From NCBI RefSeq assembly GCF_021495345.1, contig NZ_CP099397.1:186001-250000 (forward strand): a DNA stretch of 64,000 bases. Reading direction: 5' to 3'. Shown piece by piece: positions 50,397 through 59,807 of the stretch. The stretch is from Pseudomonas hydrolytica. GTDB lineage: Bacteria; Pseudomonadota; Gammaproteobacteria; Pseudomonadales; Pseudomonadaceae. Below the pieces are notes generated by a model that did not search any database, was not told the origin of the DNA, and was given only the letters and a program-made list of their open reading frames with translations. The translations under genes were made by a program, and so were the position numbers. Position 1 is the stretch's first letter. Each line of letters opens with the position of its first letter.

Positions 50397-52208
50397 TCAG
50401 AAACTGACGCCAAAGCTCAGGGCGACGAAGTCGCGGTCGGTGTTGGTGTTGAAGTCGCCGCCGAAGTAGTCGGTGTAACTCAGGCTGGCGCTGTACCTGG
50501 ACAGGTAGTCGGCGTCGATGCCGATGCTGAGCGACTGGTTGCCCTCGGTGAAGGTCGGCCCGTAGCCCTCGACGTCGTGGGCGAAGGCCAGGTTGGGCTT
50601 GAGGTTGACCCCGGCGATGGCGCTGTTGAACTCGAGCATGGCGCGCAGGCGGTAGCCCCAGGAGTTCTGGGTGTAGAAGCCCTTGTCGCTGCACTGGTCC
50701 GGGTTGGCACTGTTGAGCAGCGCGGTGCACAACTGGTTGCCGCTCAAGCCCAGGCCGCTGGCCGAGTCCGGCAGCACGCCGTAGCCGTAGACGCTGCTGC
50801 GGCCGAAGCGCAGGTCGGAGCCGTCGCTGGGGCCCAGGTCGCCGATATGGCTGAAGCCGACTTCGCCGACCAGGGTCAGACGGTCGGCGCGCAGCACCTG
50901 ATCGAACACCTGCACCGCGCTGAGCTGGGCCTGGGTAAAGGGCATGCGCTTGTAGCCCTGTACCCGGCTGCCCGGGGCGGTGGCAGCCCAGCCAGTGTCG
51001 AAGATGGCCAGGCCGTCGAGGCCGAGCAGGTCGTTCAGCTGGCCGACGCTGGCGGCGGTGGACACCTCGGTGCCGTTGAGCGCCAGCGGCATGTTCGGCC
51101 GATGGCTGATCTCCCCCGACAGCGCCGTACCGTTGGCCAGGCTGGTGGCGAAGCTGAGGCCGTAGAGGCGGATGTCCTCGGGGTATTCCAGGCCGTAGCG
51201 GGCGCTGGCCGGGCCGGGGGCGCCGCTGATCGCGGCGAAGCTTGGCTGGCCGGTGCGCCACGAGCTTTCCGGGGTGCGGCTGTGGTAGTTCAGCGCGTAA
51301 ACGCCGAACTCGGTGTCGTTCAGCGCCGGCACCAGCCAGCGCAGCGCCACGCCGAACTGGCCGCCGTCGCGCGCCTCCTTATCCGCCAGGCGTGGCACCC
51401 AGCCGTACACCGCCGGGTCGCGGTTAAAGTCGCTGCCGAAGGTGGTCATGCCCAGGTCGCAGCCCTGGGGCGCGACGTCGCCGCCGAAGAAGGTGCCGCA
51501 GTTGTCCAGCACGGTCTTCTCCCACTGCAGCTGGTAGAAGGCTTCGATCGACAGGTTCTCGCTCAGGCCTTGGGTCAGGTAGAGCATGTTCACCGGGATC
51601 AGGCCTTCCTTGATCTCCGAACCGGGGCGGCGGAAGGCGGCGACGTCGGCCGGGTTGATGGCGTTGATGCCGTTGCCGATAAAGGTGCTCTCGCCCCAGC
51701 TGACCACCTGGCGACCGGCGCGCACGCTGCCGGGCAGCTCGCCGAGCTGGTAGTTGTGGTAGACGAAGGCGTCCAGCAGTTCGCTGCCCGAGGCCTTGGC
51801 GGCGCGGTCGCGGCCGCTGTCGTCGATATCGTAGAGCAGGCGGCTCTCGTCCTTGAGCTCGAAGTCGTACCAGTACTTGCCGCGCAGGAACAGGCCGCTG
51901 TCGCCATAGCTGAGCTGCAGGTCGTGGATGCCCTTGAAGATCTTCGAAAAGGTCTCGCCGCGCTTGAAGTTGAGGCGGCCGTCGTCGCTGGTGCGGGTCG
52001 AGGCCGTGCCGCCGTTGGCGCGGCCGATGAAGCGCTTGTCCGGTGCGTCCATCGCCCAGCTGGCGCCTATCGACAGCGAGGAGTCGAAGCGCGCCTCGAT
52101 CTCGCCGATGTTGAAGCTGGCGGCCTGCGCCGGCAGCGTGGGAGCCAGGCCGAGGGCCAGGCTCAAGACCGTCGGACGCAGGGCGCCGAGGCGGGTTGTT
52201 GTTGTCAT
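50397..52208 (-). CDS. DUF1302 outer-membrane beta-barrel protein
   Basis: The start at ATG 52208 (MTTTTRLGALRPTVL) gives 603 residues with a signal peptide ending near AQA (residue 30). Family features include a glycine/aromatic-rich N-terminus (FNIGEIEARFDSSLSIGASW), RAGRQVVSWGESTFIGNGINAINP and a C-terminal barrel strand ending in aromatic Phe (FVALSFGVSF), the outer-membrane sorting signal. It probably transports or traps a hydrophobic compound with the DUF1329 partner. The RND permease often found with this pair is absent here. Confidence 0.88.
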   Translation of the reverse strand: MTTTTRLGALRPTVLSLALGLAPTLPAQAASFNIGEIEARFDSSLSIGASWAMDAPDKRFIGRANGGTASTRTSDDGRLNFKRGETFSKIFKGIHDLQLSYGDSGLFLRGKYWYDFELKDESRLLYDIDDSGRDRAAKASGSELLDAFVYHNYQLGELPGSVRAGRQVVSWGESTFIGNGINAINPADVAAFRRPGSEIKEGLIPVNMLYLTQGLSENLSIEAFYQLQWEKTVLDNCGTFFGGDVAPQGCDLGMTTFGSDFNRDPAVYGWVPRLADKEARDGGQFGVALRWLVPALNDTEFGVYALNYHSRTPESSWRTGQPSFAAISGAPGPASARYGLEYPEDIRLYGLSFATSLANGTALSGEISHRPNMPLALNGTEVSTAASVGQLNDLLGLDGLAIFDTGWAATAPGSRVQGYKRMPFTQAQLSAVQVFDQVLRADRLTLVGEVGFSHIGDLGPSDGSDLRFGRSSVYGYGVLPDSASGLGLSGNQLCTALLNSANPDQCSDKGFYTQNSWGYRLRAMLEFNSAIAGVNLKPNLAFAHDVEGYGPTFTEGNQSLSIGIDADYLSRYSASLSYTDYFGGDFNTNTDRDFVALSFGVSF

Positions 52209-52517
52209 GCCGTACTCCCCTGATATCTGCTCGATGTCCGCCTGCGGTTCTGGTGCCGCAGGGCGTGCAGCCTGGGAACAGGTGCGCGGCCATGCTAAGG
52301 GCGGGATCGGCCGGCTGACCTCTGAATAATCCTTATGCCCATAGCCAAAGGTGAGAGCGGCGCTGCGCGCCGGCCGGAGAACCCCCTGGCAGGGACCCGG
52401 CGGCATAACCGCCGGTTATCCCGATAGGCAGGACGGCCGCTTCGCGGCGCTTGCCGCCGGTGGCCGGGCCTGGTGTATAACGGACGGGCAGCCGTATCCG
52501 CCGCCGGAGGATTGCCC
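52209..52517. other. Divergent intergenic region, DUF1302 / diguanylate cyclase
   Basis: No gene is seen here. It holds CTGAATAATC (52322-52331) followed by an imperfect palindrome CCTTATGCCCATAGCCAAAGG (52331-52351), a possible LysR-type site 114 bp upstream of DUF1302. The rest is GC-rich with no promoter I can name. Confidence 0.5.
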
Positions 52518-53495
52518 GTGAACCAAGCCATCGAAACCGACAGCGCGGTCTACAAGACCCTGCTCGAATCGACCCGGGCGATCCCCTGGAAGATCGACTG
52601 GAAGACCATGACCTTTGCCTACATCGGCCCGCAGATCGAGACGCTGCTGGGCTGGTCGCAGGCCAGCTGGGTCAGCGCCGAGGACTGGGCCGCGCGCATG
52701 CACCCGGAGGATCGCGAGCGAGTGGTGGGCTTCTGCGTGTCGCAGTCGCAGAACGGTGTCGACCACGAGGCCGACTACCGCGCGCTGACCGCCGCCGGCG
52801 ACTACGTGTGGATTCGCGACGTGGTGCACGTGGTGCGCGACGACAAGGGCGAGGTGGACTCGCTGATCGGCTTCATGTTCGACATCAGCGAACGCAAGAA
52901 GACCGAGGAGCAGCTGCTGACCCTGCAGAAGCAGCTGGAGGAGTATTCCTACCAGGACGGCCTGACCGGCGTGGCCAACCGGCGCATGTTCGACCGGGTA
53001 CTCACCAGCGAGTGGGCCAGTGCCCAGCGCAGCCAGCAGCCGCTGTCGCTGATCCTGCTGGATATCGATCACTTCAAGCAGTACAACGATCATTACGGCC
53101 ATGTTCAGGGTGATGACTGCCTGAAGAGCGTCGGCCAGGCCCTGACCCGCGCTGCCAGCCGCCCGCGGGACTTCGTCGGGCGCTTCGGTGGCGAGGAGTT
53201 CGTGCTGGTGCTGCCGGAAACCGACGAGGCCGCCGCCCGGCATATCGCCGAACGCTGCCGCCAGCAGGTGCGCCAGCAGCGCATCGCCCATGAACGCTCT
53301 GCGGTGTCGTCCCTGCTCACCATCAGCCTTGGGGTCGGCACCATGGTGCCGGGCGCGCAGGATCGGGCGCTGGATTTCCTCAACGCCGTCGACAAGCTGC
53401 TCTATCAGGCCAAGCAGCGCGGGCGTGACCGCCTGGAAGTGGCGAGCATGACCTCCCGATCCTCGGGGGGCGATGCCGCCGACGCCCGTGTTTGA
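52518..53495 (+). CDS. PAS-GGDEF diguanylate cyclase
   Basis: The start GTG 52518 follows GGAGG, giving 325 residues. A PAS domain (about 15-140; DWKTMTFAYIGPQIETLLGWSQ, then IGFMFDISERKKTEEQL) joins through a short coiled coil to a GGDEF domain (about 150-315). It shows LLDIDHFKQYNDHYGHVQGD and an intact GGEEF active site, with the inhibitory I-site RxxD (RPRD) five residues upstream. It should make cyclic-di-GMP with product feedback. There is no membrane segment. It diverges from the DUF1302 gene and precedes the mdc operon. Confidence 0.92.
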   Translation: MNQAIETDSAVYKTLLESTRAIPWKIDWKTMTFAYIGPQIETLLGWSQASWVSAEDWAARMHPEDRERVVGFCVSQSQNGVDHEADYRALTAAGDYVWIRDVVHVVRDDKGEVDSLIGFMFDISERKKTEEQLLTLQKQLEEYSYQDGLTGVANRRMFDRVLTSEWASAQRSQQPLSLILLDIDHFKQYNDHYGHVQGDDCLKSVGQALTRAASRPRDFVGRFGGEEFVLVLPETDEAAARHIAERCRQQVRQQRIAHERSAVSSLLTISLGVGTMVPGAQDRALDFLNAVDKLLYQAKQRGRDRLEVASMTSRSSGGDAADARV

Positions 53496-53496
53496 G

Positions 53497-53525
53497 CAAT
53501 CGTTAACCTGAGCGTAACGATTGCG
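53497..53525. promoter_or_regulatory. Inverted repeat upstream of mdcA (operator candidate 1)
   Basis: GCAATCGTTA-N9-TAACGATTGC is a perfect 10-bp-arm palindrome 76-104 bp upstream of the mdcA ATG, just after the cyclase stop. There is no T tract, so an operator is likelier than a terminator. A LysR-type activator such as MdcR is a plausible ligand. Confidence 0.6.
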
Positions 53526-53542
53526 CGTCCTGCTTGATTGAT

Positions 53543-53556
53543 GACCCGAGGGTCAC
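53543..53556. promoter_or_regulatory. Inverted repeat upstream of mdcA (operator candidate 2)
   Basis: TGACCC-GA-GGGTCA is a perfect 14-bp palindrome about 45 bp upstream of the mdcA start, near the expected promoter. Confidence 0.45.
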
Positions 53557-53600
53557 GCTCCTAAGGTGCCTCCACGACAGCGGAACTCGTGGAGTCATCG

Positions 53601-55268
53601 ATGACAACAACAATATCCCCACCGCCGCAGTGGTCGCGCCGTCGCGCGGAAAAGGCGCGGCGACTCGATCAGGTGCGTCACCTCGCCGATGGCGTGGTAC
53701 TGCCCGGCGACAAGATCGTGGCAGCCCTCGAAGCGCTGATCGCCCCCGGCGATCGCGTGGTGCTCGAAGGCAACAACCAGAAGCAGGCGGATTTCCTTTC
53801 CCGCTCGCTGGCCAAGACCGACCCCGGCCGTCTGCACGACCTGCACATGATCATGCCCAGCGTCAGCCGCGCCGAGCACCTCGATCTGTTCGAACGCGGC
53901 ATCGCGCGCAAGCTCGACTTCTCCTTCGCCGGGCCGCAGAGCCTGCGCATCGGCCAGCTGCTGGAAGACGGGCAGATGGAAGTCGGCGCCATCCATACCT
54001 ATATCGAGCTGTACTCGCGCCTGCTGGTGGATCTGATTCCCAATGTCGCGCTGGTCGCCGGTTTTCAGGCCGACCGCCACGGCAACATCTACACCGGCCC
54101 GAGCACCGAGGACACCCCGGCACTGGTCGAGCCCACCGCGTTCAGTGACGGCATCGTGATCTTCCAGGTCAACGAGATCGTCGACGAGCTGCCGCGCGTG
54201 GATATTCCCGCTTCCTGGGTCGACTTTGTGGTGGTGGCCGACAAGTCGTTCTACATCGAGCCGCTGTTTACCCGCGACCCGCGCCATATCAAGCCGGTGC
54301 ACGTGCTGATGGCGATGATGGCGATCCGCGGCATCTACGAAAAACACCAGGTGCAGTCGCTCAACCATGGCATCGGCTTCAACACCGCCGCCATCGAGCT
54401 GATTCTGCCCACTTACGGCGAGTCCCTCGGCCTGAGGGGCAAGATCTGCCGCAACTGGACGCTCAACCCGCACCCGACGCTGATCCCGGCCATCGAGACC
54501 GGTTGGGTCGAGAGCGTGCACTGCTTCGGCACCGAGCTGGGTATGGAGGGCTACATCGCCCAGCGCCCGGACGTGTTCTTCACCGGCCGCGACGGTTCCA
54601 TGCGTTCCAACCGCATGATGTGCCAACTGGCCGGGCAGTACGCGGTGGACCTGTTTATCGGCGCCACCTTGCAGGTGGACGGCGATGGTCATTCCTCCAC
54701 CGTGACCCGTGGGCGCCTGGCCGGCTTCGGCGGTGCGCCGAACATGGGCCACGACCCGCGCGGCCGACGCCATAGCACGCCGGCCTGGCTGGACATGGCG
54801 ACGCCTGGCGGCGAAGGCCCGGTGACCCTGCTCGAGCGCGGCAAGAAGCTGGTGGTGCAGATGGTCGAAACCTTCCAGGAAGGCGGCAAACCCACTTTCG
54901 TCGAGCAGCTCGATGCCGTCGACGTGGCGAAGAAGGCCGGCATGCCGCTGGCGCCGATCATGATCTACGGCGATGACGTCACTCACCTGCTCACGGAAGA
55001 GGGCATCGCCTACCTGTACAAGGCGCGCACCCTGGAAGAGCGCCAGGCGATGATCGCCGCGGTGGCCGGGGTGACTGCCATCGGCCTGCGCCACGACCCG
55101 AAAGAGACCGCACGCATGCGCCGCGAAGGGCTGATCGCTCTGCCCGAAGACCTCGGCATTCGCCGCACCGATGCCAGCCGCGAACTGCTCGCGGCCAAGA
55201 GCATCGCCGAGCTGGTCGAGTGGTCGGGCGGCCTGTACAACCCGCCCGCCAAGTTCAGGAGCTGGTGA
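53601..55268 (+). CDS. mdcA: Malonate decarboxylase alpha subunit (acetyl-S-ACP:malonate ACP transferase)
   Basis: The ATG at 53601 ([11 protein letters not shown]) is chosen over a GTG four codons upstream that lies in the ribosome site, giving 555 residues as in other MdcA proteins. MdcA swaps acetyl for malonyl on the acyl-carrier subunit. Family sequence includes [42 protein letters not shown] and [20 protein letters not shown]. It heads the mdcABCDEGH-madLM operon, which lets the cell grow on malonate. The stop overlaps the mdcB start. Confidence 0.95.
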   Translation: MTTTISPPPQWSRRRAEKARRLDQVRHLADGVVLPGDKIVAALEALIAPGDRVVLEGNNQKQADFLSRSLAKTDPGRLHDLHMIMPSVSRAEHLDLFERGIARKLDFSFAGPQSLRIGQLLEDGQMEVGAIHTYIELYSRLLVDLIPNVALVAGFQADRHGNIYTGPSTEDTPALVEPTAFSDGIVIFQVNEIVDELPRVDIPASWVDFVVVADKSFYIEPLFTRDPRHIKPVHVLMAMMAIRGIYEKHQVQSLNHGIGFNTAAIELILPTYGESLGLRGKICRNWTLNPHPTLIPAIETGWVESVHCFGTELGMEGYIAQRPDVFFTGRDGSMRSNRMMCQLAGQYAVDLFIGATLQVDGDGHSSTVTRGRLAGFGGAPNMGHDPRGRRHSTPAWLDMATPGGEGPVTLLERGKKLVVQMVETFQEGGKPTFVEQLDAVDVAKKAGMPLAPIMIYGDDVTHLLTEEGIAYLYKARTLEERQAMIAAVAGVTAIGLRHDPKETARMRREGLIALPEDLGIRRTDASRELLAAKSIAELVEWSGGLYNPPAKFRSW

Positions 55269-56146
55269 TGAATGCACTCACTGCAATTCAGCCACAGCTC
55301 TCTTTAGGCGACTGGCTGGCGGATCTGGCCGTCGACGCGCTGATTGACGAGGCCGACCTGTCGCCCAAGCCGGGGCTGGTCGACCGCCGTGGCAGCGGTG
55401 CGCACACCGACCTGCACCTGGGCCTGATGCACGCTTCGGCGCTGGCCCTGTGGCCGAGCTTCAAGGCCATGGCCGAGGCTGCCCAACAACGTGGCGAGAT
55501 CGATCTGCACCTGCGTGAAGCGGTGGGCCGTATCGGCCGCGAGGGCGAGGGAGAGATGCTGCGCGTCACCGGCGGCGTCAACACCCATCGCGGTGCGATC
55601 TGGGCGTTGGGGCTGCTCAGCAGCGCGGCCGCACTGGACGTCAGCGAACTGGCTCCCGCCCAGGTCGCCCTGCGCGCCGCCCGCCTGGCCTTGCTCAATG
55701 ACCGGGCTGCGCCCGTCACTGGCGACAGCCATGGCGCCCAGGTCTGCCGCCTGTACGGCGTGCATGGAGCCCGCGAGGAAGCGCAGCTGGGCTTTCCATC
55801 GGTGATCCAGCAGGCGCTGCCGCAACTGGCGCGCAGCCGCGCCGCTGGGGCCGGGGAGCAGAACGCCCGCCTGGATGCGCTGCTGGCGATCATGACCCAA
55901 CTGGCCGACACCTGCGTGCTGTACCGTGCCGGCGTGGCCGGGCTGACCCGCATGCAGAGCGGCGCCCGCGCGGTGCTCGCCGCCGGCGGTTGCGCCAGCC
56001 TCGACGGGCGTCGCTGCCTGCGCGAGCTGGAGCGCGACATGCTGCACCTGCGTGCCTCGCCTGGCGGCGCTGCCGATCTGCTCGCCGCCACCCTGTTCCT
56101 CGACCGCCTGCAGCATGGCCTGCCGGCGCAGCTTGGGAGTCTGTGA
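55268..56146 (+). CDS. mdcB: Triphosphoribosyl-dephospho-CoA synthase
   Basis: The start at ATG 55268 overlaps the mdcA stop (TGATG), giving 292 residues. It makes the 2'-(5''-triphosphoribosyl)-3'-dephospho-CoA precursor of the carrier prosthetic group from ATP and dephospho-CoA. Family motifs are the CitG-type [36 protein letters not shown] and [21 protein letters not shown]. It is followed after 1 bp by mdcC. Confidence 0.94.
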   Translation: MNALTAIQPQLSLGDWLADLAVDALIDEADLSPKPGLVDRRGSGAHTDLHLGLMHASALALWPSFKAMAEAAQQRGEIDLHLREAVGRIGREGEGEMLRVTGGVNTHRGAIWALGLLSSAAALDVSELAPAQVALRAARLALLNDRAAPVTGDSHGAQVCRLYGVHGAREEAQLGFPSVIQQALPQLARSRAAGAGEQNARLDALLAIMTQLADTCVLYRAGVAGLTRMQSGARAVLAAGGCASLDGRRCLRELERDMLHLRASPGGAADLLAATLFLDRLQHGLPAQLGSL

Positions 56147-56147
56147 A

Positions 56148-56447
56148 ATGGAAACCCTGTCTTTTCAATTCCCCGCCGGGCAGCCGGCCAAGGGCCGCGC
56201 GCTGGTGGGCTGCGTCGGTTCCGGCGATCTGGAAGTGATGCTCGAACCCGGCCAGGCCGGCACCCTGGCCATCGAAGTGATCACCTCGGTCAACGGCAGC
56301 GCGCCGCGTTGGCAACTGCTGTTCGAACGCATGTTCCGCGAGCAGCAACTGCCGGCGCTGAACATCGCCATCCATGATTTCGGCGCCACGCCCGGCGTGG
56401 TGCGCCTGCGCCTGGAACAGGGCCTGGAGGAACTGAGCCATGGCTGA
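56148..56447 (+). CDS. mdcC: Malonate decarboxylase acyl carrier protein (delta subunit)
   Basis: The 99-residue protein has GCVGSGDLEVMLEP, where Ser25 is the expected attachment site of the phosphoribosyl-dephospho-CoA arm (the same position as in Klebsiella MdcC). It carries acetyl and malonyl thioesters among MdcA, D and E. It starts 1 bp after mdcB and overlaps mdcD by 8 bp. Confidence 0.95.
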   Translation: METLSFQFPAGQPAKGRALVGCVGSGDLEVMLEPGQAGTLAIEVITSVNGSAPRWQLLFERMFREQQLPALNIAIHDFGATPGVVRLRLEQGLEELSHG

Positions 56448-57291
56448 GCAGAACATCCAGCGTCTGCTGGCGCAGCGCAGCTTCACCGAACTTGGTGCCC
56501 GCGAGCGGGCCCGCGCATTGCTCGATGCCGGCAGCTTCCGCGAGCTGCTCGATCCCTTCGCCCGGCTGATGTCGCCCTGGCTGCCCAAGCAGGGCATCGT
56601 GCCCCAGGCCGACGACGGCGTGGTGGTGGCCAAGGGGCTGATCGACGGCGCGCCTGCGGTAGTCATCGCCATCGAAGGCGCCTTCCAGGGCGGCAGCCTT
56701 GGCGAAGTGGGCGGGGCAAAGATCGCCGGCGCCCTGGAGCTGGCCGCCGAGGATAACAAGGGCGGCACACCGACCCGCGCCGTGCTGCTGCTGGAAACCG
56801 GCGGCGTGCGCCTGCAGGAAGCCAACCTGGGCCTGGCGGCCATCGCCGAGATCCAGGCCGCCATCGTCGAATTGCGCCAGTATCAGCCGGTGATCGGGCT
56901 GGTGGCCGGGCCGGTTGGCTGCTTCGGCGGCATGTCCATCGCCGCCGGGCTGTGCAGCTACCTGCTGGTCACCCGCGAGGCGCGCCTGGGCCTCAACGGC
57001 CCGCAGGTGATCGAACAGGAAGCCGGGCTGGATGAATACGACTCGCGCGACCGTCCCTTTATCTGGAGCCTGACCGGCGGCGAGCAGCGCCATGCCAGCG
57101 GCCTGGTCGACGGCTACGTGGCCGATGACGTCGAGGCCATTCGCAGCGAACTGCACGGCCTGTTCGCCAAGGGCAAACCTGAGCTTGAGCGCAGCCGGCG
57201 CCATGCCTGGTTCCTCGAGCGCCTGCGCGCCGTCGATACCTCGGTCCAGGCCGATGCCGCTGCCGTGCGCAGCGCCTACCAAGGAGCATGA
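56440..57291 (+). CDS. mdcD: Malonyl-S-ACP decarboxylase beta subunit
   Basis: The 283-residue protein has the carboxyltransferase (crotonase-type) fold. It shows the oxyanion-hole text EGAFQGGSLGEVGGAKIAGALELAAEDN and the conserved GPVGCFGGMSIAAGL. With MdcE it removes CO2 from malonyl-ACP, regenerating acetyl-ACP; unlike the Malonomonas system, no biotin is used. It overlaps mdcC and mdcE at both ends. Confidence 0.95.
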   Translation: MAEQNIQRLLAQRSFTELGARERARALLDAGSFRELLDPFARLMSPWLPKQGIVPQADDGVVVAKGLIDGAPAVVIAIEGAFQGGSLGEVGGAKIAGALELAAEDNKGGTPTRAVLLLETGGVRLQEANLGLAAIAEIQAAIVELRQYQPVIGLVAGPVGCFGGMSIAAGLCSYLLVTREARLGLNGPQVIEQEAGLDEYDSRDRPFIWSLTGGEQRHASGLVDGYVADDVEAIRSELHGLFAKGKPELERSRRHAWFLERLRAVDTSVQADAAAVRSAYQGA

Positions 57292-58100
57292 ACATGACAA
57301 CAGCACAGGAACAACGCGGCCTGCACTGGTTCCAGGCCCTGGCCGGCGATGCTCAGTCGATCCCCGGACTGCCTGCCTCGCTGCGGGTGGCCGATGGCGA
57401 GCTGGCGGGGCAGGCGGTGCGCTATCTGGCGGTGATCGCCGATGCCAACAATTCCTTCCCCCGCGCCCGCAATGGCGAGGTCGGCCTGCTCGAAGGCTGG
57501 GGCCTGGCCCAAGCCGTGGACGAGGCCATCGAAGCGGATCGCGATCAGTCGCACAAGCGCGCGCTGATCGCCATCGTCGATGTGCCGAGCCAGGCCTATG
57601 GCCGCCGCGAGGAAGCCTATGGCATCCATCAGGCGCTGGCCGGCGCGGTGGACGCCTATGCCCGTGCTCGTCTGGCCGGCCATGCGGTGATCGGCTTGCT
57701 GGTGGGCAAGGCCATGTCCGGCGCCTTTCTCGCCCACGGCTACCAGGCCAACCGCCTGATCGCCCTGCGCGACGCCGGGGTGATGGTGCACGCCATGGGC
57801 AAGGCCGCCGCCGCGCGCATCACCCTGCGCAGCGTCGACGAGCTGGAAGCGCTGGCCGCCAGCGTGCCGCCCATGGCCTACGACCTGGACAGCTATGCCT
57901 CGCTGGGCCTGCTGGCGGAGGTGCTCGACATCGAGCAGGTGACGCAGCCGACGGCCGCCGACCTGGCCCGCGTGCAGGACGCCCTGAGCCGGGCATTGGC
58001 CGATATCGCCGAGGCCCCGCGCGATCTGCGCAACCGCCTGGGCGCCGCGAATCGCGCGGCTTCCTCGAAGGTGCGCGAGGCCCTGCGCGCGCAGTGGTGA
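57288..58100 (+). CDS. mdcE: Malonyl-S-ACP decarboxylase gamma subunit
   Basis: The 270-residue protein has carboxyltransferase-type sequence: YLAVIADANNSFPRARNGEVGLLEGWGLAQAV, VIGLLVGKAMSGAFLAHGYQANRLIAL and DSYASLGLLAEVLDI. It forms the decarboxylase with MdcD. It overlaps mdcD by 4 bp. A REP-like pair of about 65 bp separates it from mdcG. Confidence 0.94.
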   Translation: MNMTTAQEQRGLHWFQALAGDAQSIPGLPASLRVADGELAGQAVRYLAVIADANNSFPRARNGEVGLLEGWGLAQAVDEAIEADRDQSHKRALIAIVDVPSQAYGRREEAYGIHQALAGAVDAYARARLAGHAVIGLLVGKAMSGAFLAHGYQANRLIALRDAGVMVHAMGKAAAARITLRSVDELEALAASVPPMAYDLDSYASLGLLAEVLDIEQVTQPTAADLARVQDALSRALADIAEAPRDLRNRLGAANRAASSKVREALRAQW

Positions 58101-58114
58101 ACATGAACGCCGCC

Positions 58115-58179
58115 GTAGGGTGCGCCGTGCGCACCACAGCGGTATCTGCTTATAGCCCGGTGCGCACGGCGCACCCTAC
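58115..58179. repeat. REP-like inverted pair, family A, inside the mdc operon
   Basis: GTAGGGTGCGCCGTGCGCACC at 58115 faces GGTGCGCACGGCGCACCCTAC ending at 58179. The arms are a perfect 21 bp around a 23-bp spacer. It is the only sizeable gap within mdcA-H. Confidence 0.85.
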
Positions 58180-58195
58180 GGCCGAGGATCATTTG

Positions 58196-58831
58196 ATGTA
58201 TCACAACCCCCGTCCACATGATCTGCTCTGGGGCCTGCGCCCCGAGCGCCTGCCACAGGAGGCGCCGGGCTGGGCTAGTGCCGCCCTGAGCGGGCATGTG
58301 CCGGTGGTGGTGCGCCGTGCCCCGGCCGAGTCCGGTTGGGTGGCGGTCGGTATCCGCGGTATGGCGCGCGAACAGCGGCATGCCACCTGGATGCGCGTGA
58401 GCGAGATCAGCCGTCTGGTCAGCCCGCAGGCGGTGGCCCGGGCCGGGCACTGGCGCAGCCACGCTCAGCCGCAGTGGCCGGCATTGCGGGCGCTGAACCA
58501 GGTGGCGCCGCGGCTCGACGATCTGGGCCTGGCCTGGGGCGTGACCGGAAGCCTGGGCTTCGAGCTGGCCAGCGGCATCAGCGCCGCGCACCCGGACAGC
58601 GATCTCGACCTGTCGCTACGTGCGCCCCATCAGCTTTCGCGCGCCGAGGCGCAGACATTGTGCGCACTGCTGGATCAAGCGCCGGGTCGTATCGACCTGC
58701 AACTGGAAACCCCGCACGGCGCTGTGGCGTTGCGCGAATGGGCCGGCGAGGCGCCGCGCGTGCTGTTGAAAACGCAAAACGGCCCGCTGCTGGTCGGCGA
58801 CCCCTGGCATCTGCAGCAGGTGGCGGCGTGA
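58196..58831 (+). CDS. mdcG: Phosphoribosyl-dephospho-CoA transferase (holo-ACP synthase)
   Basis: The 211-residue protein attaches the phosphoribosyl-dephospho-CoA arm to MdcC. It has the nucleotidyltransferase-like motif GVTGSLGFELASGISAAHPDSDLDL, with acidic pairs that should bind magnesium, and a later acidic residue in RIDLQLE. The ATG at 58196 follows GAGGA. It overlaps mdcH (GTGA). Confidence 0.93.
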   Translation: MYHNPRPHDLLWGLRPERLPQEAPGWASAALSGHVPVVVRRAPAESGWVAVGIRGMAREQRHATWMRVSEISRLVSPQAVARAGHWRSHAQPQWPALRALNQVAPRLDDLGLAWGVTGSLGFELASGISAAHPDSDLDLSLRAPHQLSRAEAQTLCALLDQAPGRIDLQLETPHGAVALREWAGEAPRVLLKTQNGPLLVGDPWHLQQVAA

Positions 58832-59754
58832 GTTCGCTCTGGGCCTTCCCCGGCCAGGGCGCGCAGCAGCCCGGCATGCTGCATGCCTTGCCCGAGGCAC
58901 CGGTGGTGCAGGCCTGTACCGAGCAGGCCGGCGAAGTGCTGGGTGAGGACGTGCGTCTGCTCGATTCGGCCGAAGCGCTGCAAGATACCCGCGCCGTGCA
59001 GCTGTGCCTGCTGATTGCCGGCGTCGCCGCCGCGCGTTTGCTCTGCGAGCGCGGCCATCGCCCGGATTATGTTGCCGGTCTGTCCATCGGCGCCTATGCC
59101 GCCGCCGTGGTGGCCGGCGCGCTGGAGTTTGCCGATGCCGTGCGCCTGGTCGCCCTGCGTGGCGAGCTGATGCAGCGTGCCTATCCCGATGGCTACGGCA
59201 TGACCGCCATCCTCGGTCTCGACCAGGCCCGCATCGAGCGCCTGCTGGCCGAAGCCGAAGGCCCGGTGTACCTGGCCAATATCAACGCCGAAACCCAGCT
59301 GGTGATCGCCGGCAGCGATGCCGCCATGGCCAAGGTCGCCGAGCGTGCCCGCGCGCTGGGAGCGGGCGCCGCGAAACGGCTGGCCATGAGCGTGCCGTCG
59401 CACTGCGAGCTGCTCGATGAGCCCGCTCGCGAGCTGGCTGCCGCCTTTGCCCACATCGACTTGCGCGCGCCACAGGTGCGCTACCTGAGCGGCAGCTCGG
59501 CGCGTCTGATCCGTGACCCCGAGGCCCTGCGCGACGACCTGGCTTACAACATGAGCCGCGTCGTCGACTGGCAGGCCACGCTTGTCACCGCCTATGAACG
59601 CGGCGTGCGCCTGCATCTGGAACTGCCACCCGGCGGCGTACTGACCGGGCTTGCCCGGCGCGTCTTCGAACCCGGCCAGGTGATCGCCTTCGAGAGCGCG
59701 CGGCTGCATACACTCGACGCCATGTTGCGTCAGGAGGTAAGCCTCGACCGCTGA
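58828..59754 (+). CDS. mdcH: Malonyl-CoA transacylase (MdcH)
   Basis: The start GTG 58828 overlaps the mdcG stop, giving 308 residues. It is an acyltransferase (FabD-like) with FPGQGAQQPGM, nucleophile Ser in AGLSIGAYAAAVVAGAL and the His in MSVPSHCELLDEPA. It charges the new carrier protein with malonyl from malonyl-CoA, priming the cycle. Confidence 0.94.
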   Translation: MSSLWAFPGQGAQQPGMLHALPEAPVVQACTEQAGEVLGEDVRLLDSAEALQDTRAVQLCLLIAGVAAARLLCERGHRPDYVAGLSIGAYAAAVVAGALEFADAVRLVALRGELMQRAYPDGYGMTAILGLDQARIERLLAEAEGPVYLANINAETQLVIAGSDAAMAKVAERARALGAGAAKRLAMSVPSHCELLDEPARELAAAFAHIDLRAPQVRYLSGSSARLIRDPEALRDDLAYNMSRVVDWQATLVTAYERGVRLHLELPPGGVLTGLARRVFEPGQVIAFESARLHTLDAMLRQEVSLDR

Positions 59755-59807
59755 GCGTGGCCTTTACCGAAGCACAAGAACAACAACTTCAAACGAGGAC
59801 AACGACA

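Noticed and set aside
52209..52406. Upstream extension of the DUF1302 frame to 52406
   Set aside because: The extension lacks a signal peptide, and an excellent signal peptide begins at the ATG at 52208.
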